Translations under genes and position numbers: made by a program
Shown here: positions 11,623 through 25,454 of the stretch, one piece after another
How positions within the stretch are numbered: the stretch's first letter is position 1
How the letters are laid out: each line of letters opens with the position of its first letter
Notes under the pieces: model-generated
What the model saw: the letters and a program-made list of their open reading frames with translations, nothing else
The model's database searches: none
Told to the model about the DNA's origin: nothing
DNA from: Adineta vaga
Lineage: Eukaryota > Rotifera
Assembly: GCA_021613535.1 (NCBI GenBank)
Contig: CP075497.1
Coordinates: 4,030,001-4,094,000, forward strand
Length of the DNA: 64,000 nt
Reading direction: 5' to 3'

Positions 11623-14600
11623 ATGGAAGTTACTTCGAGTTTATCGAAAACATTTAAAAAATTTACTATACCTCGAAGTGCATCTTCTATGGGCTCATTT
11701 ACAACATTAAATGGTACGGCTACAAATATTGAACAAAAATTCGAAGATTTAACGACAAATCAAACAATACAAGCACCACCTCCACCACCACCGTTTAATG
11801 GTCAGGCATCTTCGAATCATAAACATCCTCCATTATCATATGTTCAACATATGCGACCAGTGCAACATCTTTCACAACAAAATCTATCCATATCTTCACA
11901 ACAACAACAACAACAACAACAACAATCACAGCACCATCAAGAACAAGAACAACAGCAACAGCAAAATTATCGTCTACCGACTCGACCAGTCAGTAGTGAT
12001 ATTTCATCATTTATTGTACGTTCAGCATCCACAGATTTTCATCCATCGAATGAATATTTCCCTAAAGAAAATAAAGTATGCATATATATATAGTTCTTTT
12101 CTCGATGTAATTCATTACTGTAACTATTTAGATGAATCTCTCGACACAAAAATCTTCATTTTATAAATCATCGATACAACGCGATATGAGTTATGATAAT
12201 ATCAAAAGTTTAACTTTTGATGATACAGTAAAACCTAAATCCGAACAAGATCCACCTCATCGTTCTTCAATAAAATCGATATTAACTAAAAAATTTTATC
12301 CTTCAACTACGAATGAATCAACAAGTCAACCTGCTAAAACAGATATTAAACCTAAAAAACGTCGCACATCTTTTCGTAATCTTTCGCAATTTCTTAAACG
12401 TAGTCATAGTACCAATACAGATTTATCTACAATTGCAACCAATCATACATCTATTAACCATGATCAACAGCAACAACACTTACAAAATAAAGTAACAGCT
12501 GATTTAATTTATCAGCGTTTACATGCCAGACATATTGATGATCATGATTCCTCTTTTCTCACACGTTCAAATACAAGTATTATGTGCAATGGTAGTGGCA
12601 GTGCATTAGTACCAATATCAGAAGAAGAAAATCCAATTCCAACAAAACAATCAAATCGATTAAAAACTACCCAAGTTGATGATGAAGATTACTATTATGA
12701 TAATACAACTCGGTCTGATAGTGGTGTGTTAACACATCAACAAACACAGAGAATTGCACCTAGTCTTAGTAAGTTGATTCGTCAGATTTTTGATTTCTTT
12801 AATCTAGAACATTATTGATAGGTTTATCTTCGTCTTCATCATTTATCTCAGCTCATACATCATCTCCATCGGGTGTTTCATCATCGTCGAATAAAAATCG
12901 AAATATTGTTATCAATAGTAATCAATATCATTATCGAGATGAATTAATAAAGCCGTCCAAATCTCCAACATCAATCACATCTAATATTGGCACAGCATTA
13001 TCTGTACTTGCTAATAATAATACTAATAAACCATATTTGTCAAATTCAATTAGTTTACATGCTAATGTTCATAGTTTAATGAAAACTGAAAAGAATGACC
13101 TTCATTTGTCTGCATATGCTCTCAATGATGTCGAATTATCTTCTTCATCGACGAATAGCAAAGGTACATATTGCTTCATATATTGAGCGAATATTGATTT
13201 TCATTTCTTCTTCTTCTATTAGATCGAACTGTTGTTCATCCCACAACATCTTTAACATTTGATAATTCAACAAAACCATTTCCAACAACTGATTTAGACA
13301 ATTCTACTCAACAAATAACTAAAGTTAAAATGCGTGAGCATACTTCGAAAAAACGAAAAACTTTACGTGATCTGAAATCTCGTAATCCTTGCCACCAGAA
13401 TTAAAAAATAGCTTTTCATTTACTAAACAATCTTCGACGACGAATCATACTAATGGTACCAATCAACCAACAGGAAATAACATGACGAATAAATTAAAAT
13501 TAACTCAACATCAACAACAACGTGCATCGTATTATCAAACGAGTTCTTTATCAACACAAACACTTAATAATGTTTTACATCAATCAAATTCCTCGTTATT
13601 ACGTCTTTCACCATCGCAATTGAACACCAGTATTAATGGACAATTGAGTCGAAATGAACAACGTCTTTCTATGCTTGATCTCGGTTTTGGAAAGATTGAA
13701 TCTTATGTTAAATTAGAAAAATTAGGAGAAGGTATTCTTTCTAGCTCGAAAAAGAAAGGTTCATTTACTCTTGTCTTGCTTTTCTTAGGTACATATGCAA
13801 CAGTTTATAAAGGAAAATCTCATTTACTGAATGGATATATTGCATTAAAAGAAATTCGACTTGAACAAGAGGAAGGTACGTTAATCAATTAATAATTCAA
13901 ATCTCAGAGGAGAATTGATTTAAAATACAACAAAAGAAAATCGATTTCGCTTCTTAGATATAATCTCATGAGATTTCAGGCCGGTTCATGTTCAGTGACG
14001 TAATCTCCTAAATACATTAATTAAAGTTAAAAAAGAGATTGTTTTTTCATTTTCTGATGATATTTTTGGATGTGGATGTAAAATGATACTTGGATAAATA
14101 GAATAAAAAAATGCACATTTGATCCTATTTACATCGTATAAGAGATATTTGATTCGAAGTTTCGATTTCCAAAAAAAATTTGTCATATATCGTATTCCTG
14201 TTCGTTTATTTTTAGGTGCTCCATGTACAGCATTACGAGAAGTGAGCTTATTAAAAGGCCTTAAACATAACAATATTGTTAGTCTACATGATATTATATT
14301 TAATCAAACGACATTAACACTGGTATTTGAATTTGTGGAAAAAGATTTGAAACAATATATGGATGATTGTGCAAATATTCTTAATATTAAAAATGTTCGC
14401 TTATTTTTATTTCAACTTTTACGTGGTTTAGATTATTGTCATTCGAAAAAGATTCTTCATCGAGATCTTAAGTAAGTGTGTTTGATGTACTATCTCATAG
14501 AACTATATTCTTTTTTTCTATAGACCACAAAATCTTTTAATCAATGAACGCGGTGAATTGAAACTAGCTGATTTTGGTTTAGCACGTATTAAATCTTTTC

Positions 14601-15151
14601 CAACAAAAACTTATTCTCATGAAGTTGTTACACTATGGTATCGACCACCAGATGTTTTACTTGGTAGTACTGAATATTCTACACCTATTGATATTTGGGC
14701 TGTTGGTTGTATTTTCTATGAAATGGCATGTGGTCGACCATTATTTGCTGGTACGAAAGTAGATGAAGAATTGTACTTAATATTTAAATGTCTTGGTACA
14801 CCAACTGAACAAACTTTACCCGGTGTAACTGCAAATCCTGATTTTCAAGCATTACGATTACCATATTATCATGGTGAATCATTGAATCATCTTGCACCAC
14901 GTCTTGATCAAACAGGAATTGATTTATTAGAAAACTTTCTACGTTATAATCCACATTCTCGGATATCTGCACATAATGCTATGATGCATAAATTCTTTGC
15001 CTGTTATCCGCCAGTAATCCATACATTAGGCCCATTACAATCAGTACTGGATTTGAATGAGATCGTCTTGACAAAAGATCATGGTTCAAAGCTCATTACA
15101 GCATCGCTCATGAAAACGGCCATTTCGAAACGATCGAGTGTCCATCTGTGA
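11623..15151 (+). CDS. CDK16: PCTAIRE-family cyclin-dependent kinase (CDK16/17/18-like)
   Basis: Exons 11623-12075, 12132-12768, 12822-13163, 13223-13731, 13789-13875, 14216-14471, 14524-15151. The kinase domain (about 625-910 of 959) has [12 protein letters not shown], the ALKEI lysine, the signature helix APCTALRE (PCTAIRE with Ile to Leu), HRDLKPQN, DFGLA and TLWYRPPD. Subfamily assignment rests on PCTALRE and on DLKQYMDDC. Family members bind cyclin Y and act in vesicle transport, neurite growth and spermatogenesis. The N-terminal extension of over 600 residues is Ser/Gln/Asn-rich and unusually long. Oddity: within exon 4 the frame meets a TAA at 13402-13404 while the kinase frame is offset. 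Removing 32 nt (13367-13398) or 17 nt (13382-13398), both GT...AG, restores it; an indel is the alternative. Confidence 0.9.
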
Positions 15152-15831
15152 TGTGTTTCTTTCGTTTTGTTTTCATTTCTTTTTTTCTCTCGCTTCTCGA
15201 ACCTCATTATATCTTACATCATATGTATATTATTCCATCATCTCAAACTCTCATTCTTTGCCTCTTCATTTTTGCGGTTTTGTTGTTTCCTCTTTTTGAG
15301 TCATTCATAACTAAGCTTCTTTGCGCGTCTAACACATTTTCTATACATACAAATATAAAAATATAATGACATAAACTTCTTTCTTAACAGTACAATGTAA
15401 GCACGTGCAAAGCAATAAAAATTAACGTTCTTTTTCCTGTACGTTAAAAGAAATAAATACAAACAACGATCATTTTTTTTGGCAATATATAACGTATAAC
15501 TTTCTCTCTTCTCTTATTTCTTCTTGTTGTTCCAAGAAAATGTCTTTCGTGTTTTTGACAACATTACTACTGCTTCTGTCTTTACTTGTTGTCGATGTGT
15601 GTGTGTGTGTGCAACTGTTTGAATGTCTGTTATTCATTATACTTTTCTCAGAAAAGTTTTATTCTTATTGAATACACTTTTCATTTACGTTTTCTTTCTT
15701 TTTTTCCTTTTTTTTGCACAATACACACGTATGCTCATATTTATAAAAAAAATCGAAATAAGACATAAAAAAGTTCTTTTCCTAAAAAAAAGTCAATACT
15801 ATGAAAAATCTGTAGATTAAATTGAAACTGA
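15152..15831. other. Spacer between kinase and NRBF2-like gene
   Basis: About 0.7 kb of T-rich sequence, presumably the kinase 3' UTR and the promoter of the next gene. A short GT repeat lies near 15599-15610. No gene seen; overlapping ORFs are cysteine/phenylalanine-rich translations of T-rich DNA. Confidence 0.5.
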
Positions 15832-16717
15832 ATGGAACTTGAAAAGATACCTACACTTCCGGATGTATGTTATATGATCTTAAAGTCAATGATATTTAAT
15901 CTATGTATGTTTCAATAGGCACATCAACAAATTCGTTTAGGTGATATACAAGCATCAGCACAGAAATGGATTGCTGCTATAGAATATTATTCACGTGCAA
16001 TTGGTTTGTCAAGAAATTTAGTTATTCTAAGACTCTATATCTTATTTGTTGATAGAATATTTCAAAGCAATTAAAAATACTTTACAAGATGACAATTTAA
16101 GTGCAAATATCCAAGCACAAATTGTACAATGCGAGAAAACTATTCATTTCTATCGTTTGAAAGATCGTGCCGAAGAGGTAATCATTCCATATTAGATTAA
16201 TAAATATGAATATTAAATTTCTTAGGCATTAAAAGTTGAACGTCATGCCAAAGTAACTCGTGCTCATTCAATATCGAACACAAAACCATCACCAAAACCA
16301 CGTCGCATGATGTCTCGACATAATACATTACAATTGGAAAATAATATTGTATTAGGTGGTCGTGGTGGAATGGATTCTTTTGCGGAACTTATCTTTCCAA
16401 ATAGTAATCGAAATAATCAACGTGTAACATATAAGCCTTCGTCACCAGTAACAGGGAAAAAGAATGAAAAGAATACTTTACAAAAGATGGAAGAATTAGA
16501 AACAAATTACGAAGCAACAAAAAATCATTTAAAAACTGCATTTGATGAAATTGATAGATTAAGAAATGAAAACAAGGAACTCCGTATGGAAAAAGAAGTC
16601 TCGAATCAGCAACGACAACCAATGGGTTCAGACTTATTACCAAGTGATACATGTGATACTACAAGTAATAAAATTGAAAAAAAAGAATCAGAAAATGATC
16701 TTGAAGCTACACTGTGA
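15832..16717 (+). CDS. NRBF2: NRBF2-like MIT and coiled-coil protein (autophagy PI3K cofactor)
   Basis: Four exons: 15832-15864, 15919-16003, 16056-16177, 16226-16717; 243 residues. Exon 1 is only 11 codons (MELEKIPTLPD) and is joined in phase to AHQQIRLGD. The N-terminal 80 residues resemble the MIT/TPR-like helical bundle of NRBF2, which also begins with LAHQQ and contains paired tyrosine/alanine-rich helices. A basic linker and a serine-rich middle follow, then a coiled coil (about 168-205; TAFDEIDRLRNENKELRMEK), matching the NRBF2 order. NRBF2 (yeast Atg38) binds ATG14-containing VPS34 complex and promotes autophagosome formation. AATAAA at 16788-16793 lies 71 nt past the stop. Assignment rests on architecture and short motifs, so other MIT proteins are possible. 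Confidence 0.7.
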
Positions 16718-19375
16718 TTGTATCTTGTTTTGCGCTTTCTTAATTTTCGAGTGTATAATTGATCAGTGAAGAAATTAAATTTTTTGCAATAAAAATTGCT
16801 ATAATATTATATTTCATTTGCTGAATTCATCGGAGAATTCATGAAAATATTGAATCAAAACAAGGATCGGAGTTTACAGAAAAGCACTTCAGTCAAAATT
16901 AAGACTCATCTCAGTTTTTCGAATTTTTTAAAATCAACGTTATCGAAAATATCAACCAAATATCTTCTTTATCCATTGAAATAGTATGAAATGTTCAAAT
17001 ACTTATTGACAAAACATGACGAATAGGTGAATCGTCCGATGTTCGTTTATTATTATAGGTTTCTAAAGTATTTAACTTGGATTTCTGTTTTTCCGTATGA
17101 AAATTGGATTAGTTGATGCGGTATATCTTATGCGAATTTCGGAAGTTATGAACGAAGAAACGAATTTTTTCAGATGAACAACGAATGCTGATTTGAACAA
17201 TTCATTATGAGCAATAGGAAAACTTCCATATTACAATAGGAACAGCTCAAATATTTTCAAATGTTACTATAACAGTCGTTTCGTATCTGATAAAGTACAT
17301 CATTCAATAAGATTTGTGTTAGTTAGTTGTAGAATGAGACTTTCAAATAGAATTCGAAATAGTGATCAATATTTTTCGCTAAATCCTCGAAATAGCCGAA
17401 TGTAAATAATCTAAACATTTTTATTGTATGTTTCTGTTTCTATGATAAATCTAAATATGATTTATAACCATGTAATCATTACTGATAAAAGAAGAACTTG
17501 TCTTTTGCCATCTAATGTGTCGTACTTCTATCAATTGTTACAATTCAAAATATAGCAAAAATCAGATCTACTTGAGTGATACAATCGCTTTAATTAAATT
17601 ATATTTAGATTGACTAAGAAATATAACGTCCATACATTGCATTATCTGTTTGATTTTAAGCATCTTATGAAGCATATATTTCATTATATCAATGTACGCA
17701 AGAGATAATCAAAAATATTATATATAGTAGCAATCATAATTGATATCATACACAGAAGTCTGAAGGAACTCTTATCAAATATTTTTTACATCATTAAGAC
17801 AAAAATAATTTGATGTCAATATCTGAACTTTAGTTATCGTTTTTATCTTAGCAGAAAAAGACGGCGTCTCATTTGTAAGAATTATTAATCAACAAAACAC
17901 TTGTCGTCATTAGAATTCCATAGATATATTTATCTATCTATGTAGTAGTACATTGTTCGACAAGTAAATATCTCTTCCAAATATATAACGATGATATATT
18001 GACTCCCATCGTCGCATAAAGCGCGAACATAATGAGTATTTCTTTTTTTTTCTCTTCGACTGACATCAAATAGTCAGATGATGTCTTTCTCTCTCTTTTA
18101 ACTAGTATACTTGCACATCATCAATCTTATTCTTGTTCTTAGTAGGATATCAGAAGAAACAGCAAGAAAAAAAACTATCATGAATACGTTAACATTTTCC
18201 TCTTGAGAAACATACATATGTGTACATGTATCTGCCGTCATCGTTATGATCGATGTCCAATAACAGAACAATTTGCACTAATGTCTGCCTATCAATAACC
18301 ATTATTACATGGAATACTTGGTTGGTAATGTTGTTATTTCCGACCAATGAGAAGAAAAAAGAAAGTTTCTTTTTTGCTATTCGGAAAAACTATCGAACAA
18401 GTGAATAAATGTATTCTCCATACGCACTTGCCAATTAGAAATAATGGATAACAGATTGACAGTGTCACATTGAATTTCGATCATATGCTATAGCTTAAAG
18501 GCATCCAATCAAATTGTGTACGTAAGGATCTAGTCACTTGTTAGTTTTTCTTTTGTTTTTTCTTTAAAGATAAGAGAAATTGTAAGGTGTGAATAATTTA
18601 CAAAAGGATTTGATGAGAAAGGAAATGAAGAGATCTATTCATCAAGAAGGCCGTCTTTTCTCTTCCTTTTTGTTGATTTATTTTTCTCGTACATCTATTG
18701 TACAAAATTTTAATCATTAGTACTATTAATGTCTCATCACCATCATCATACAATAAATAGCCACAAGGAAAGAGAACTGAAATCTCTTTCACCTGTGTTT
18801 TTTTACGTGCGTGATCATTAAGATACAAGAAGATTGAATTTGTAATTAAATTTCATTCTATTAGATATCTATTGGAGTTCGATTAAATAATGACTTTGAT
18901 AAATTCAATGTATCTTAATCAAGTTTCGTTTCGTTTCATTTCTTATTAATTCAAATAAGATCTAAATACCAGATGAGTTCAAACAAATCAATCAATGAAT
19001 ATACAAACGTGCGACAAATCAACAGAATATTTTAGCAATGAACAAGAGATCAGAAGCAGACACATACAGAGTGAGAATAATATTGATCTTCAACGTATTC
19101 TCGTTGTTCTCATTAAAAAAAGTGAAAGAGAGAAAAAAAATACAACGCAGCACATATGTAGCAAATCATGAGCAGTCGGCAAGGGTGTATCGCGATAAGA
19201 GCAAGTGCCGTTCTCACTCACTCATGCACACGCGTATAGACACACACTTTCTTCCGACAAGTTTCAAACTTATCAACGACAAAAGAACACATACTGTGGT
19301 TTCGTCCTAATTGAATGAAAGAAGCGCTTGCTGCTGGTGATCATTAAGAAACATGATACGATTGACGAGAGAAGA

Positions 19376-19401
19376 ATGATGATGATGATCATCATCATCA
19401 T
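19376..19401. repeat. Perfect 26-nt palindrome made of trinucleotides
   Basis: Four ATG-type repeats run directly into four CAT-type repeats, centred on GATC at 19387-19390, producing a perfect palindrome with no loop. It may arise from slippage and inversion at a microsatellite. Confidence 0.6.
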
Positions 19402-19576
19402 CAGCAAGTGCAGAGAAATCGAAAGAGTCAATATTTACATATGGATGGAAATAATCGATTGAAAATGTTCAAAAGAAATGAATGTATATCGAGATGGCCT
19501 TTTGTATATGTGTATGTACGCGACGGGCAATTGACACAAATCTGTTCCCTATATCATGTGCACGCGCCGCCTTAAC

Positions 19577-19635
19577 TGCCGCCGACTTTACTCGATAAGA
19601 ATCGTTTTATATAAAGGCGTCAGTAAACGGCGGCA
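19577..19635. repeat. GC-rich inverted repeat with TATA-like loop
   Basis: Left arm 19577-19592 (TGCCGCCGACTTTACT) and right arm 19622-19635 (AGTAAACGGCGGCA) pair over 14 bp with a two-base bulge and a 29-nt loop. The loop contains TTTTATATAAAGG, resembling a TATA box. The GGC/CCG content is striking in surrounding DNA of about 70% AT. It could be a core promoter with paired factor sites, or a structured RNA. Confidence 0.5.
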
Positions 19636-20982
19636 TAGCATGCTCGATGTAAATGAGATTTAGAATTGCTACTCATATTCGTCTTTATTCAATCAATCAA
19701 AATCAAAATTATGCTCAAGATATAAATATAGAGAAGAATCGTATTTCAAAAGTAGGTTTCATCAATGAAGAGAAGGAAAAACGATAAAGAAGCCTAATAA
19801 CCGGAATGATTAATCAATTATATTATTGCTAGCCAGATTGACATCAATATGCACATGCGTACATTGAAGTTCGTCTACCTATACTCCCTTAGGATAACTA
19901 GACAAGACGATGATGATGAGAATAAAACCACCGTTGAATAGTATAGACGTAGAAAAAAAAAGTCATTATCGATAGACAAAAAAAATTAATCTTCTTTTAA
20001 ATATGGAAAACATGACAGTCAATTATTTCTGCATGTAATACTTTTATATCTACATAGGTATTGCAGTCGATCAACTTGTTCTAAATAATCGATTAAAAAT
20101 TCTAATTGTTCTAGGTAAACGAGATTTGATTATTCGTATATATATATATACTCTATGTATTTAAGTGTAACAAGAAGTAAAAGAAAAAAGGTTTCATTTT
20201 CTCTGATCGGGTGTGAAAATCAATTCACTTTTTGTTTCTTCTTTACATCTATTCGTCTACTGAACTAATAACCGTAAGCATGTCAACAAATGATCGTCAA
20301 TTTTTAATGTGAATATAGATGACATACAACATTGACATGAATTCTCTTCATATTTGTAAGATGCGTAATGAGATTTTTCTTTCCGACTCTTATAACAACA
20401 TAAGAAAATGATTTTTGAAATATTCTTTACTCGTATAATTGAGTATTAGTATTTGTTTTTTTCGACAACTTTCTATTGTATACTTGTCAAATGTCTTTGA
20501 CTCTTTCTCAATATATCTATATTATATGAGACAAACTCGAGTTTAATCGAACAAAAGAAAATGAAAGAAAGAAGTATTGAACATTGTCAAGTGTTATTTT
20601 AAAAATTGATTTCGAGATATTTATTCATTGCTAATCAGCATATTAATTGAATGAAGAAGAAAAGATACACATCACGTTCGTTTTTCTGCCTTCTCGTCCG
20701 TTTTTGCTATCCACTCAACAAACGAGAATGTTCCGTTTCGGATGTATGTGTGCACAAGACATTTGCGTCATCATGCGCATAGACAATGTCAGTAAGAAAC
20801 TAATTGATTAAATCAGTCAACAACCTGTTTAAGACGAACGATGATGAGCTGCATATGTTTGCTTATAGATTCAATTGTTTCACATGCTAATCATCTAAAA
20901 TACGTTTTTACACGTGAACGCCTTCAATCTCTCTGGAAAAAAAGAACCAGTCAAATGATGCAATAGAATATCTATCTTCATG

Positions 20983-21210
20983 TCATTTTCGACTACTGTT
21001 ATCAAATGTTAGTATAGTTACTTGATAGATGAGATAAATCTTAGATTGGCGAGTTAGTTTTGATGATGACAGTGATTTGTTGTCAGTAGTTAGAGATTTT
21101 TTTTCTATTTCGTCTTCAGATGTATATCGTCGTTTTTTCTTTTCATCTTTATCCTTTTTAGGTATAGTTATGGCGTTCTTGTTAATGTGTCGAAATAGTT
21201 CTTTGGACAC
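20983..21210 (-). other. Possible isolated coding exon
   Basis: An open frame of about 62 codons is flanked by an AG acceptor (TATAAATAG at its upstream edge) and a GT donor near 21024. It encodes a Lys/Ser/Glu-rich segment (KKDKDEKKKRRYTSEDEIEK). Composition differs from the Phe/Tyr/Ile-rich random ORFs nearby. There is no ATG start and no partner exon found, so this is only a candidate. Confidence 0.2.
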
Positions 21211-22409
21211 TATTTATAGACATTCTTGAAAATAGATCAGATCAATTTTCAATTGATAGAAGAATTTCTTTTCTTTTTCTCTTGAAGAAAGCAGGAATTG
21301 ATTTAATTGATTATGTCTTTTGAAGTAATCGAATAAGACAAGTGATAATCCTTTTAATTGATTGTAATTCAAAGTAATCTTAATGTTTTTACTTCTTTTC
21401 GAATATATTATATTTAGTAAATGTAGTTCGAAAAAAAAACAAGTGTAAGTAAAGGAAAGAAGAAAAAAAGAAACTTGTTAAGATTAGAAAAGTGATTTCG
21501 AAATCAATGAGAAACTAATCTTTCAAAGGTTAATTGGTGTTTCTTCTTTCAAAGAAATCAGATCGAAATGATACATCTTGTTTTGTTTTTATTCGAAACA
21601 AATCAGAATTAAAAACGTCTGTTTTCCAATGGTTGGATAGTGTTGTTATTATTTCTTCTCCTCTCATTGGCACTCAATTAATTTAACGATCGAACGCATT
21701 CGTCATTCTTTTTCTCTCTCTCTCTCTTTCTTGACTATGTCTTTTTTTTATTGACATACACTGTTGCAAATTTAACATCCACATATGTATGGCATCGACG
21801 AGCTCAATCAATTTCTTTTTCTTTTCTCTTCTTTATCGTATTTTTCTCTTTCTCTTTCGCTCTATTCGGGACGCATATAAATGGTCTGCTAAATTGCCGA
21901 GAGAATTGCTGCTATTAGTGCGTGTGTTTCGGCGAATGGGAAAAAAGGACTCTCTCGCTTACTCGTTCGTTTCTTGTCGATACTTACTTGCATACATACA
22001 CATACACACACGGGTATCATAATCATAATTTGCTTGTGTATAGATGTAGTAATCGCTCCGATGTGTCTTTTCGTTGATGGGTGTTGAGATTTTCTCTCTG
22101 TCGCTTTCGCTTGCTCTCTCTCTCTCTCTCTCTCTGTTTCTCTCTTGTTCGGTCTTATTCACTCTCTTTATATAGATGTATGTATCGTATTTACATGAGG
22201 GAAAAGAGAGAATAAGAGAGAAAAATCCATGCACACACAGTCATTAACAGCAATCATCGACAGTGCGTGATCGTGCAAGATAAAAAAAATACTAGAGATA
22301 TTTATTGCGGTAAAACGAGAGACGTTATTTGATAATCAATAGGATAATAATACTTTCTCAATACATCGAATATATTTATAATATATTTTCCAGACTTGAA
22401 ACTTTTCTG

Positions 22410-23602
<1,193 letters not shown>

Positions 23603-25454
23603 CATATATTAGATATAACTGATATATACATATATAAATACATATAAATATTCTCTGTCGTCATTTTTTGTTTAAGTCTGTACGTTTTCTCTTTTCTCTT
23701 TCTTTCTTTCTCTTTTTTGTTCTTCTTTACAACTTTTCTTTTTCTATACAGTTGATTCATTGGTCGTATATGACGAATATAAAGATATATAGACAAAAAA
23801 AAACTGATGACGAGTGTCATGTTTGACAGGAATTTGTGAAAACAGCGGCGACACCGATTAACATTCAAGAGTATGTCGAATAACACCATATTGGTATGAT
23901 ACATATCATTCAAATGCCATTCTTTTTCGATAATATGACTGAATTTATATGTATACGAGCAATCAAATAATCGAATTTGTTTCTCCGATAGTATTATCTA
24001 TTTGTCTTTCTGTGAGCAAGATGATCAAGCAAAGTTTGTTGAGTAGATGTGTGATGATCGACATTAGCTTTACTTCAGATGATATACTAGGAGATAGCAT
24101 TCGTCTTTCTTCTCCACCCTATGTACGCAAATGCGCGTGTTTCTGATAACATATATACTTACAAGGATAAGGCCAATCGGATACGGATTGGGAATATAAG
24201 AAACTCAATGAGAAAGAAAAGAAGAAATCTTAACTATCGTGTCTGTCCGATTAATACATGAATTATCCGTACAATTGGGAGAAGAAAAAGAGCAAAAGTC
24301 AGCAGAAAAAAGAACTGACCATAATTGCTTCATTATCGAGGTTTTATTATATAGTACATATAACAACAACAACACTTGTGTGTATATACATATATATATA
24401 TATATATATCTATATCTGTTCCTTCTCTCGCTTTCTCATCAACATTGCAGACATAGACAGAACTATGAATACATAGACGTAATCGTATATATGTACACAA
24501 TGATATTTTTTTAATGATTTCTCCGATCATTTTCATATCATAATTGAAATCACGTGTCTTAGAAACATGTTGATTATTTAATCAGAACAATGAAATTATA
24601 TTCGTTTATAATCAATCAAAATCTTTCATTTGATTTATATATTTAAATAAATTCATTTGTTTTTTGCATTGACAATGATGATGATGATGATCGTACTCTG
24701 GAGATTAAAATTCGTATCTGTTAAGCTCATTTTATAAACAATCAATTGGAGATAAATCGATAGATATAGAGATGTAACTGACACAAAGTGAAAGTGAATA
24801 TCATCATTTGCGTATCTCTTTCACTTGAACAAGAACAATCATTGTTGATTATTGTGAGTCAATTGGCAGGTGGTGATGATTTCTGTTTAATCGATATGAT
24901 TATTGAAATTTGATGATTGAATTCTTACGACAATTCGATTGATTTTCATAATTACTCAAATTTCAAGTGGAATATGAAGTTTGTCTTTTTTCAATCGACA
25001 ATGAATAGAATTTGATTTTTAGTAGACACATAATCTATTTATTCAAACTATATATTAACACTTCAGAATGTCAATTCTTTCTTTTTCTTTAGAGATTTGT
25101 TCGATATTTGATTATCAAACTTATTCGATATTCAATTGTTAGAAGTTTTCCGTTCACAGATATATGTTATATAAAACAAGTTTGAAGAAGGAGACCATAC
25201 TTAACTGACTGACTGATTTCGAGAAGTGATAGTAAGAAGGAAGGAAAAAAAGATTGATATAGATGTCGCATACTCTCAATCCATTCATTCTTTTTTCATA
25301 TGAAGGACAATGAAAACTTCTTTACATTGGTGGAAACAGTTCACCTTACGAATTGTCTTTTACTATAAACTTATTCTCATTCAAATTATTTACGAATTAT
25401 CAAAGTACTTTTTATCCATATTTCATTTTTCTCTTTATTTAGGTATATTCAAAG
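23603..25454. other. Non-coding region between NK1 and RSL1D1-like genes
   Basis: About 1.85 kb. It has a TA microsatellite around 24385-24410, an ATG repeat near 24678-24690, and a CTTTATTTAG acceptor-like site at 25433-25442 just before the next start codon, suggesting an intron in the 5' UTR of the downstream gene. No coding signal seen. Confidence 0.5.

Larger units (their letters stand above)
16718..22409. other. 5.7-kb non-coding region upstream of the NK1 homeobox gene
   Basis: The longest gene-free stretch in the window. It contains a GC-rich inverted repeat with a TATA-like loop (19577-19635), a perfect ATG/ATC palindrome (19376-19401), a TC/GA microsatellite near 22115-22135, and one possible exon at 20983-21210 (-). 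Large flanking non-coding DNA is common for developmental homeobox genes, so enhancers are plausible, but I cannot point to specific sites. Confidence 0.5.

Noticed and set aside
13992-14273. Antisense ORF over a 340-nt kinase intron
   Set aside because: Unlike the MGAT1 case it overlaps the next kinase exon and shows no leader, cysteine pattern or other protein-like structure.
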